Assembly (NCBI GenBank): GCA_019787685.1
Contig: JAHNUO010000008.1
Coordinates: 1,550,001 to 1,614,000, forward strand
DNA: 64,000 nucleotides
Direction of reading: 5' to 3'
Source: Chiua virens
Lineage: Eukaryota > Basidiomycota > Agaricomycetes > Boletales > Boletaceae
Made by a program: the position numbers and the translations under genes. Below are positions 36,701 to 52,957 of the stretch, in pieces. The notes beneath the pieces were generated by a model. The model was given only the letters and a program-made list of their open reading frames with translations. It was not told where the DNA came from and did not search any database. Every line of letters starts with the position of its first letter. Within the stretch, counting starts at the first letter, position 1.

Positions 36701-38617
36701 GTTCACGCGCACGGGACAATCTTGCCGAGATGTCGGTCAGAAATCCTAGCATGTGGAAGTTCGTCTTCGGAATTAAACAGCGGGGACACGGGCAAATGCC
36801 TTTGTCCCTAATTGTCGCCAGTAAAACTCTGACAATAGATCAGTTGAGCTTACTTCGTGGTCAACCGAGGACCAACTTTTCGGGGTAATCGGCTGAATAT
36901 GTGAATATCCGTGGATACACCCTGCGTGTGACACCATCAAAACATTTGATCTTTACTCCGTTCCGGTAGGCATCCACGAAGGATGCGTCCAATAGGATCC
37001 TCCAGATGGCATGTATAAGTTCCCGTTTGCAATGGGCTAGTAGATCCTGGTTGTGCTTCTTCGTGGAAATGGTGGATATAAGCTTTCGGAGCGTCTCGGG
37101 CAGCTAGCAAGGCTGTGGGTAAGTCAAATAGTTCTGGATCTCACTCATCGTGTCATACCAGCGGGATAAATGCAATGGGGTGGCAGGCTCCTCTCTCGGG
37201 TGTTGCCCGTTCATACTTGGAGGCATTGCCGAAGAAAAGGTAAACTGGCCACGCCGACGCATGTCCGAATTGCGCTAGTCGTGTCGAATCCGACCACAAC
37301 ATAAGCCCTGCAACCACCCTCTCAAGCTTGCAATTATCCGTTCTTCGTTGCTTCATGATATCGTCATGAGCTTTATGCCAGGTGTCGGATGTGTAAAGCT
37401 CGTCGTATATTTGTTGTTCTTCACCTGTAATCGGAGACTTCCATACCTTTTGCAGGACGATGTGAGTACACAGTCCAACAGTAGGGCGTTGCCTTACCTT
37501 TTTGAATGGTGTCAAATGGAAGGCTCGCGAGGATCTCTCGGCGAACACAGTGTGAATCACGTCCATGATGGGCCGGTAGTAGAATCCATCAATAGAAAAC
37601 GGCTGGCCACTGCACGTCTTGTTACTCTCCTTGGAGGGAACGAGAATCTCCACATTAGTGCGCTTCCATTTGTCCTGACCTATGGGATCACCGGAGGGGA
37701 GTTGCTTTGCCGCAGCATCCAACCGGGCCGTTTGGGCCCGTGCATCGAAACCTCGCAAGTCCTCAGTACTGAAGTCTGGGGCCTGAAGAACATCTTGTAC
37801 CAGTCGGTTTATCTCGGGAGCTGATTTGGAGCGGCTTCCTGTCAATACCCACTTCATAAGGCGCCAAATGGTCATGTTGGCCCATGGCCAAGGCGGGGGA
37901 TGATCGTTTGGCTTTGCGAATGGGAGGCTTGGTTGTGAGGTGGACGAATTCTTGGAGAGTTCGTCTGAGGAGATGAATGAATCCGGGTCATGAGACGGGC
38001 AATGGCGATATTCTCTAGCAATACCGAATGCGTTGAAATGGGTGCGGAAGGAGTCGAAAACGTGTAGGAATACGCAGCGAATTGTCGAGGGTGCAGCAGG
38101 TGGGGCATGGGCAGACACGGGAGGCTCAGGGAGATGGTCACGATACCTTGGTGGCAGGAGACGGATGCATGGCGCAAGAGGCTTGTTGGAAGGAGCGGGT
38201 TGTACAATGTCAATGGCGGGAGGGCTCATGGCAGGTGTGGGATTGTCACTCGATGCCTGGGTAGTAGCAATGATGGGGGTGTCGTTGGAGGAAAGGGGTT
38301 GTGGATTGGCAATGGTGGAATAGCTGGTTTCCAGTGAACCACTTTTAGACGATGCATGGTTAGTAGGGAGGAGAGGGGGGTCCAGGGGTCCAAGGGCCTA
38401 TCAGCGTGATTGCTCATTAGCTGAAAATCAGGGCTGCCCTTCGAGGTCTTACCTCAGAAATTGACCATGGTCGTTTTGCGGGTAAGGCCAAAGTCTGGCC
38501 TAATCTCTCAATGCGTTGACGCTGGTGAGTTTGATGAATTCGGCAAGAGGACCGGTGTTGATTGAGGGATTTCGGGGAAGGGAATGTGCCTGTGCATGGA
38601 TGACCGCACCTAAACAT
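33786..38617 (-). mobile_element. Plavaka-type (CMC superfamily) DNA transposon transposase gene, interrupted
   Basis: The N-terminus at 38617 has a C2H2-like finger (FRCGHPCTGTFPSPKSLNQH), usual for basidiomycete Plavaka proteins. The long exon 38229-37153 then carries FYYRPIMDVIHTVFAER, RAFHLTPFKK, DELYTSDTWHKAHDDI, CKLERVVAGLMLWSDSTRLA and WPVYLFFGNASKYERATPER. Downstream come LTMDMLHEFELGILKATLKH, SFNLNTYKIHTLGDYEMMIR, the C-terminal FGFLDPSLVIRGCHLIPAF, FADRDMFARFSGVGVGHLA and an acidic tail (Asp-rich) ending at 33786. Short introns lie between. The motif series matches Plavaka transposases from end to end. A 616-bp solo LTR splits it: ...EHPFWYAHVIR joins AFNIPVLFAADGVNF exactly when the LTR and one GCGA are removed. 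Terminal inverted repeats were not found by eye. Confidence 0.8.
34505..35120 (+). repeat. solo LTR, 616 bp, inside the Plavaka gene
   Basis: It starts TGTAGGGAATAGG and ends ATATATTACCTTCA (TG...CA), and is flanked by a direct repeat GCGA at 34501-34504 and 35121-35124. A TATAAAT box near 34806 suggests plus orientation. The same LTR, inverted, runs off the right window edge at 63406-64000. Start and end (TGTAGG/CTTCA) and the 4-bp duplication resemble those of element 2, so the source is probably a related Ty3/Gypsy element. Confidence 0.85.
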
Positions 38618-38990
38618 GATGGTGAGTATCACAAGAGCTAAAAGCAATACAAAGAGTTTGAGAGATGAGAGGCCGGACGTAGCTCGATTCCGCATGGTCC
38701 GCCTGGGCGGGGGGCAGGAAAAAGATGAAGGGCAGGCCTCTGGCACGTTTATTAGTTGTGATGCACGAGGGAGTGTTTTATATTTTCGTACCTTTGGGTG
38801 GCACGCCACGTGGTTTCCTGGGGATCAGCTAGTAGTTGGAAGTCTTGGCGGACTGCAGAAGTAGATCACAACTTAAATGGCGATCTGATTAGCAAACCAG
38901 TGCTATTATAGTCCTAGCCAAATTGTGTAGTCCAACTGACAAAAAAAAAGGTAATACTGAAGCAGGTACGAAAAAGAGAGAAAGAAAGAG
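38618..38990. other. intergenic region
   Basis: 5' flank of the Plavaka gene and 3' flank of the next gene. It holds a poly-A tract at 38941-38949 but no recognisable transposon end. Confidence 0.35.
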
Positions 38991-41055
38991 CTATTTATTG
39001 AGATACTCGAAGGGGAAAGCATGAGGAAGCAGGGGCGGATGGCCAAAGAAATCGTAGAAACACTGGACATAGAAAGCACAAGCCTGATGCATGATAGCGG
39101 TTGCCTTCACCCTCTGAGGGTCTTCTGCCGAACGGTATGCTAAAACAAAATCCCCGAGCGCTGGTGGAGCATCCGGCCATGTATTCAGCATGACGCAAAA
39201 GCCTGTCAGAGCGGCAATGTTGTCTTTGTCTGCATCGGTGAAGCCCATGGTACCGGCCTTGAGGGGCAGTGCGTCCAACCACCTGGTGGTACCTTGCGTT
39301 CCCGGGAAGATGCAACAGATCATGTTTAATTGCTCGCGACGGAATTTCTTCCACTTGTCGGGTATGATCGCATAATCGAGAGCGATCAACTCATGACGAA
39401 ACCCTACTTCATACAGCTCCCAGAGTACAGCACGCACAAAGGGAACAGGTGGGTCAGCTAGAGACTCGAGAGAAAAGGTTTGGCCAAACCAGTCGACCTT
39501 TTCCTTCGGAGCCCACGAGCCTCCTTGAGCAAGGCTGCTCGCTTCGCAGAAGATCTCGAGAAGGGCTGCCTTGCGGGACTCCGTGGATCTCTTGGCCCTT
39601 GCGTTGGGTAGGGTACTGCCTCCACTGACAGCGGAGCTCTTGGCACTGCTGGGGGTTGGGTCTTTGTGGGCAGACAAGCCGCTGAGGAAGTCACACCACA
39701 GTTGTGGAGAAGGGTACCGCGAGGGAGGGTCCTCCCCGAGCCATTTGAGCCAGCACCCCCGAAGGGCCAGCCAATTAGTCAGGTAAAGCTTGCGCCGTTC
39801 AGGGGATTCGGTGTTGAGAAACAGGGCCGGTTCTGGCACTCGATATCCCGTATCGACCTCAGCTCTCTTGGTCGTCGGTGATTCCTTATTGATACGCTTG
39901 AGTGATTGCTCCCAGACTAGTAGGGTGGACGGCATTTCTGGAGCATCGAAGTTTTTCCACTTGTCCCGTGACCAATGCGCAGTGCCACCAGCTATACAAA
40001 GTTAGCAAGTGCCATTAACTACAGAAGCTGAATCACTCACCCTGCGGAGGACCTTGCTTTTGTGGGGCATTGGGGACTCTATCCCGATCGTACATCCGAG
40101 GGGCAGACCTGTTCGCTATAGAATGTGGTTTAGTATGACTGATAGCGAACCGCCATTGATCAACGCACCCTGTGAGGGACCTCGTTGCACCTTCTCCCTT
40201 GCTTGTCTCGACTGGCCTTGCCTCTTCGCTCTACCAATCTGCGAGGTTATCTGCTGATCCGTTATGTTGGCGGGGGTAGTAGACGGGGGAGTTCCTTTGT
40301 AATACTTCCGAGTAGAGAAATGTCGATTGAAACCACCAGGACCTTGGTAGATGGTCTCGAAAGGGTTCACCTTCTGGCCGGATTCCCGGAATTCTGCACA
40401 GACAATGTGCAACGGGAACATATACACTGTGAGCTTCTCGACGATCGTTTGCTCAGTGATGGTAAATGACGATCGTGTAAGCCACACGGGCACCCCAGCT
40501 TGATAGAGTTCATTGCAGAGACTCATATCTGAGGTGAAACACCCCATCCAGTCTTCACGCAGCTGGTGGGGGAAGAAATCAGGGAAGGAACGGCGAGGAA
40601 GGACGACTCCACAGAAGTCGAGGAAGGCGTAGATGTCGAGGAAATATCGTTGGGCTTGAGCAACATATGGGACGAGGTCGCGGTACGGAAGGGGGTGGGA
40701 TTCCAGGACGGTGCACGTGTGCTGGAGGCTCTGAACCATCTTGCCAGCAATGTCGACTTTATCGACCCATGTCTTCTTCCAACTCTCGTAGCGCTTTTTG
40801 GCAATGGTATATAGACTACAGATTGTGGCCACCTTATCAGCTTTGAGCTTTCCGATTGCAACTGGGGAGGACGGAAGAGGTTCGAAGTCAGGTTCAACAG
40901 GGGTGTACCAGGCGGGTGCGATTGGATCGGGGTGCTCGTGATGTTCCTTGCGGGGAATACAGACAGCGTATTCGTACTCCCGGCACCATTCTTGTGGCCA
41001 CTGAAAACAATCCGCAGGGCCAAAGCGTCCATCAGCTCTCGCACGAAGAGGTTCA

Positions 41056-44602
<3,547 letters not shown>

Positions 44603-44729
44603 AGAGCCTTGAACGATGCCAATATTAAAGTTAAATTGTTCCTCTTGTATTCTAGTAAAGAGAGTGTAGTAATATACTATACACGACACTACGCCTTCCC
44701 ACGTGTCCAGCCTGAGAGCACCGTACTAA

Positions 44730-47878
<3,149 letters not shown>

Positions 47879-48030
47879 CCCCGGAGTGGAGTCCCCCCCC
47901 TTCATCCTTGCGGTCTCAGTGGTCTCCATCCGCTCAGTTTCAAGTTGGGTTCTAATCACGCATGTCAGGTGTGTGCTCCAAGTCCAGCCTGAGCAAATGA
48001 TCTCAAATTCGACATATCTACGTAGCTGAA
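47879..48030 (+). repeat. dispersed repeat R, tail copy at the palindrome edge
   Basis: CATCCTTxCGGTCTC...TTTCAAGTTGxGTTCT and TCAGGTGTGTGCTCCAAGTC followed by TAGCTGAAGTAGGT match 61503-61622. The last bases overlap the 3' end of the minus-strand DUF6532 gene (stop 48018-48020). The 5' part of the same repeat (TTGGACTTTGTGTCCATCGA and neighbours) is inside both palindrome arms at about 41415-41640 and 47294-47519. Confidence 0.75.
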
Positions 48031-49331
48031 GTAGGTACAAGAGTATCGCCGCGACGGATGATATCCTCTCGTAGAGCAAGAAGCCGTGCCTCGAAATCGC
48101 GAGTGAGAGAATTACATGTACGCTCATAAACCTGCTGCGCACTCACAGCCGAGAACCCAACAGGTTCGAACCGTCCAGTGCGATGCTCCAACAGAGCAGA
48201 GTAGATCGCACTTGTACAAAGTGCGATCATACAAGCGAAGCCTTCAGGTGTGTTTTCTAGATATCTTTGTAAGTTTCCTATCCATACTGTGTTTAGGGCA
48301 ACGGAAGCAAGCGCCGGATGCTCGAACATTCCGGTGACCGTACCATCCTATATAAATCAAGTAGGTTGAGCATTGTAAATGCAAAACGCACTGGAAAACT
48401 CACTGAATTCAAGGTATGCAGGAACCGATCATTCTCCAGTAGCTGTGGGATGAGAGATCGCTTGGCTTCCACCTCCGCCAGGGGGTTGGAGCCTTTAACT
48501 GCTGGTCGGAGGCTGTAAGCCTCATGGATCAGCCTGCGAGTGGTGTCCTTGAACAGCTTTCTTGTTGCGGTTGCGACCCCCGAAATACCCGCTGCATTCT
48601 TTTCGTACAGCCCAGGGTTCGCATGGTTGGAGTTTCCTGAAACGCTTGTTAAAGGTGCGCTTATGAATTGTCTTTCACTTACCCATGATTTCCGCAGCTG
48701 CACTCCGCAGTGCGTCTAGACAATTCTCTTGTGAGATGGACCACTTTGTGCACATGACCATGCTCTTGATCTTCTCTCTGGCTCGTACAGTAATCCGTTC
48801 GACTTCAGCAGGAGTAGGGGCCAGGCTAGGTGTCGGCGGCACTGTCGAGGCCGCTGATGGTTGTGCTTGGGATGGATCTGAAGGGATCAGTGTTGGTTCC
48901 ATCTCCGGCTGCAGTAGAAAATCAGCCTGATTTCACCGTGAAGGAAAATAGGTTCATGTTGGACATGGGGGCCGGCCCAGCCGGGTTAGTTGATGTTGCC
49001 ATCACCGAGAAGGGTATATCCGTCCCACCCTGCAGTAGAAAATCAGTCTGATTTCATCATGAAGGAAATGACTTTCACATTGAACACAGGGGCCGGGTTA
49101 GTCGTCGATGGTGCAGTTGTGCAGGGTATGTCCATAGTAGTCTGTAGGAGAAAGTCAGTCTGATTTCATTGTGAAGGAAATGATCTTCACATTGAACACA
49201 GAGGCCGAGTTAGTCATCAACGGCGCAGTTGAGAATGGTATGTCCATGGTGGTCTGCAAGGAAAATCAGCGCTCATTTCATTGTGAAGAAAACAAACTTC
49301 ACATTAAATATCCCCGCAGTGACGACCTCGT
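48018..49331 (-). pseudogene. DUF6532-domain gene, 3' part (downstream of the element 2 insertion)
   Basis: Reading leftward from the insertion site: an exon remnant (EVVTAGIFN), three amplified 63-72-nt exons (TTMDIPFSTAPLMTNSASVF and similar), then PEMEPTLIPSDPSQAQPSAA (48908 on), an alpha-helical part (ERITVRAREKIKSMVMCTKW; ISGVATATRKLFKDTTRRL) and the DUF6532-like domain (PQLLENDRFLHTLN, MFEHPALASVALNTVWIGNL, MIALCTSAIYSALLEHRTGR, VYERTCNSLTRDFEARLLAL), stop at 48018-48020. DUF6532 proteins are a basidiomycete-specific, often multicopy family without known function. The matching 5' part lies at 59415-60019. The gene is disrupted by the retrotransposon. Confidence 0.75.
48909..49331 (-). 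repeat. tandem exon+intron repeat, units of 121, 112, 112 bp and a partial fourth
   Basis: Units start at 48909, 49030, 49142 and 49254. In gene orientation each unit holds a 63- or 72-nt exon (xxxDIPxxxAPxTTNxAxVFN) and a 49-nt intron with CTGAT/CTGAC branch-like site and CTGCAG or CTACAG/TTGCAG acceptor. Unit length is 3n+1, but removing each 49-nt intron leaves whole codons, so the frame is kept only if splicing occurs. The unit nearest the DUF6532 exons has lost its donor (GT to AT). Confidence 0.75.
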
Positions 49332-50214
49332 TGTAGGAGTCAATGATCCCTTGAGGTGATAAACCTGTGTTCCCACTTTGTTTACAGGATGCCCGGATTG
49401 CCCATATCGATTGTCCTACCCGTCCATCGTGGTCCCGTGTCCATCCGAGTGGATCCAACCCATATTCGTATGTTTTGTTCTTCGTTCCTACACGTTTTCG
49501 CGCGAGGTGACCGAATCGGGTTGCTCGATCGGGATCGCACGACGTACACTAATCAACTCTCTTTTGTCCAATTTCTATTTTATTTCGTACCTTCTTAGAT
49601 TTTTTTTAGACGGTTCCGTGTTATCAACATGTATCCGATTGGTTATAAGGAACGGATAGTCGGGTCGTATGACGTTTTAAAGGTAGTCCATTGATTCACG
49701 GATCAAACCTTATCCCACCTTGACAGAACATTGTTTTCCTTTTCACGGGTGGATCTCCATGAGAGTCGGCTCCGTATACGTACGCTTCCCTTATTTATTC
49801 GATACTTTATCCGCTGTAAAAGTCCCGGGGAATACCTGAGACTATAAAATTTGTGTTCGTAAATCAAAATTTCATCTTTCGATCCCCATTTTCTCTCGCA
49901 TTCTAAGTCGCCTCGCCCGTTTATCTATCTTCTCTATCCGCCCCTACTCGTACTCGATCACCGTTGTGCTCGAGTCTCTGCCTTGTCGCCGAACTATCCG
50001 ACTGTCCGCGTTTTGGCCGGTTTTGTCGACCTTCGTACGGTTTCACCCGGGAACGCGTCCGGATTGCTTTCAAAGCTCCTGTCAACGCCTTGACACTTCG
50101 TCTCCAACCTCAGAACCCCTTGGGACGAGTCATACTCGCGCCATCCCTTTTCTTTCTATCTGACAGTTCTACTAACTCTGTTTCTGTCACACCAGCCCGT
50201 TCTTTATTTCTTCA
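49332..50214 (+). repeat. 5' LTR of element 2 (883 bp)
   Basis: Direct repeat of 58531-59414. It contains a TATAAAA box at 49844-49850 for transcription start. Short open frames inside (65-93 codons) recur in both LTRs and are not taken as genes. Confidence 0.95.
49844..49850 (+). promoter_or_regulatory. TATA box in the 5' LTR of element 2
   Basis: GACTATAAAATTTG, conserved in the 3' LTR at 59042-59048 and, in similar setting (GACTATAAATTC), in the solo LTR at about 34806. Confidence 0.55.
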
Positions 50215-50216
50215 AC

Positions 50217-50235
50217 TGGAGCCCACCGCGAGGGG
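50217..50235 (+). promoter_or_regulatory. candidate tRNA primer-binding site of element 2
   Basis: Two bases after the 5' LTR the sequence TGGAGCCCACCGCGAGGGG begins with TGG, complementary to a tRNA CCA end. The tRNA species was not assigned. Confidence 0.4.
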
Positions 50236-50686
50236 TTCTTTTTAGGTTGTCAGGACGAGATCGCTCAGGCCTACACCAGAGCGACTAGAGGTAGACGAGC
50301 TACTCTCAAGTCTTAGAAATCCGGATATCTCTGCCAATACCGAGCTTTTTACTTCGGTTACCCCGGATAGAGCGCGGCATAACCGCATTGACTCCTTCAC
50401 ACTACGTTCACCCGATTCACCCGTTGTCCCGGGCGGTTTTACTAATTTTCCTTCTGAACCGGAAGCCTCTTTTACTCGATACCGTTCACCCGACCCTGAT
50501 CTATCTCCTCTAACAACTCTTCCTTCGTTACCGTCCTCGCATTCCTCTACCCCTTCTAAACCATCTTCTAAATCCTCTTCCTCCGTTTCTTTATCTTCTC
50601 TACTTAACCCGTCCCCTACATCCCCTTCTCGAACCGTATCGTCACCTTCGCAACCGTCTTGTCCTACCCCACCTCCACAGAACCCG

Positions 50687-52957
50687 ATGGCACAACAACC
50701 CTTCCAGATGCCTTTACGAGGCACACCCAATGCCCCTAAATTTGACGGAAAAACGCTGTCCGAGTTACCGCGTTACCTGGAGGACATAGAATTCCTTGGC
50801 GACGCGGCTGGTCTTACCCCGACGAACAAGGTAAAAGCTGTGTTACGCTACGTGGCCCTAGATGAAGCCGAGGTCTGGCAAACCCTGCCGGAAACAACGG
50901 CCAACCCGATGGATTGGGACGCATTCGTGTCAGCGGTTAAAAAACTATACCCAGGATGCGAGGGTACGAACCGATATGGTTGCACAGACCTCGAGTACTT
51001 GGCTCAGAAGTGTCACGGCGGGCAGATGCGTAATCAGGATGAGCTCGGGGAATATACTCGAGCATTCCGTAAGGTCTCTTCCATATTAATTGCTAACCAA
51101 AAAATCTCAGACATCGACCGTAATGGCCTATACCTAAATGGGTTCCCACCTGAGCTACAGCGGGAGATCCGTGACCGGTTACGCATCATACTACCGGATC
51201 ACCACCCTAACGACCCGTATTCCATGGATGATTCCACGAAGGCGGCCACTTTTCTCCTAATGGGTTCTACATTTCGCCCGACATTCACCCCCACGCTCAG
51301 TCCCCCCCCGTTCACCTCTACATATCAACCGCCACGTCAACCAGCTCAAATAACCGCACCACCCGCATCAACGTATCGACCAACCGCACCTATTCCCTCA
51401 TACTCGCCGGCCCCAACAGTGAAGGTAGAGACAAACCAAACCTCACGTACTTCGTCTGCTTGCAAGTTCTGTGGTGGACCCGGCCATTATATGCGTTCTT
51501 GCCCCATCTGCATCGAATACCTCAATATGGCGAAGGTGGTCAGAGGGTCTGATAACAAGCTCTACATGCCGGACGGCTCTAACATCCCTCGAGCGCCAGG
51601 CGGACAATGTTTCAAGGACGGTGTCGACTATGCATGGGCTAATAGCCAACCGGTTCACCCCCCTGTCGCATCCACGTCATCCAGCAGTACTACCAGGGAC
51701 TTACCCCCACATATCACGGCAGGCATTCTATCATCCGCGCATCCGGGAACACCAGCGGTCCTAGACATCGAACCGGCCGCCTTTGCACTCACGGAAACGG
51801 ACGAGGAAAGCGAACCTCTATCCGTAGTAGCCGACCCGGATTTCCAGCCCTACATTGCACAGGCTTGGGCTACGTTCCAGGCAGATAAGGCGACCAAGGA
51901 AAAGGGTAAACGTGTCCGGTTTGACGGCGTATATATGCCACCTCGGAAACTAAACAGTCGGTCGGCCACGGTGTCTGAGGAGATCATCTCGCCAGAGTTA
52001 CAGACCGCCAAAGAAGCTAACCCCAAATCATCATCATCACCTACGCCATCATGCTCCCCACCGGCCTCGTCACCCGCACCCACATCCGCAATAGCCGGAC
52101 CGTCCGGTTCTTCTTCTTTTAGTCGTGCCAACGACAATAGCAATCCTCCTTCCCACGCAGCACAAACTAACCCTTCGTTTAACCCTACGACGCAATATAG
52201 GTACTCGTTTCCGCTCGAGGATGACTCAGCTCCACAACGAGTGTTGGACCGAGTCCTGGATACGAGCATACCCGTGCCCGTTAAAGATTTATTTGCGGTA
52301 GCACCAGAGTTCCGAAAGCAATTTCGGGACCTTACCACCACTAAACGAGTAACGACTAACCTATCCACTCAGGCTGTGCAGGTAAACGAGCTCGCGGGTC
52401 TCGACCCGTTTGCAATCGAACGCGAATACGGCGACCGGATAAACAGAAACGACGACGGACTCATAGTGGCGCATCACAGTCTTCCCCTTCGGTCAATCGA
52501 GGCCAAGATAGGAGAATCCGGACGACCCATCCGATGCGTCTTGGACTCTGGGTCCGAGATTGTCGCAATGCCCAAACGTATCTGGGAGACACTCGGTATC
52601 CCAATTCGGTCGGATCACACGATGAATATGTCATCCGCCAACACAAGCATTGACAAAACAGTGGGGGTACTGGAGAACCTATCCGTAGACTTTGGTACGG
52701 GCGAAGTGATGCTGCAGGTCCAGATTCTGGCCAGGGCAAACTTCGATCTATTGCTCGGATGACCGTTTCATTGTCTTATGAGTGCGACTACTGACGATTA
52801 CCCGGATGGAGCACAGATGATTACGCTGCGCGACCCTAACACGGGGAAGCAATTCTCTTTGCCTACTCGGGCGTGGATGGAAGGATGCCCCTGTTGCCGA
52901 GAAAAGAAACAGTGTAACAGCCATCAGACTGTCGTCGAAATGGACTTGGGTTTTTAG
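50687..52957 (+). pseudogene. gag-protease ORF of element 2, one internal TGA
   Basis: The first ATG in frame is at 50687 (MAQQPFQMPLRGTPNAPKFD). The capsid-like region follows (FDGKTLSELPRYLEDIEFLG; LDEAEVWQTLPET), then a Pro-rich linker, a CCHC knuckle at about 51460-51500 (CKFCGGPGHYMRSC), a Ser/Pro-rich stretch and an aspartic protease (CVLDSGSEIVAMPKRI; ILARANFDLLLG). A TGA at 52760-52762 sits where Arg is expected (LLLG*PFHC). The frame ends at TAG 52955-52957 just after GGGTTTT. The same frame is open, without any ATG, for 147 codons upstream of 50687 (from 50246), Ser/Pro-rich. Confidence 0.9.
52948..52954 (+). promoter_or_regulatory. predicted -1 frameshift heptamer between protease and polymerase of element 2
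   Basis: Codons TTG GGT TTT TAG contain G-GGT-TTT directly before the stop. The -1 frame (TTA GCT ATC GAT ...) is open from here without a stop through the polymerase region. A weak hairpin (GGAGAT/ATCTTC) lies about 29 nt downstream, further than usual. The heptamer is the same as in element 1. Confidence 0.6.

Noticed and set aside
48909..49331. Regularly spaced repeats as a CRISPR-like array
   Set aside because: Units are contiguous tandem copies with splice signals, not identical repeats separated by unique spacers, and the genome is eukaryotic.
49359..50245. LTR-internal ORFs recurring at 58555-59400
   Set aside because: They recur only because the LTR is duplicated, have no domain, and are better explained as chance frames in the LTR.
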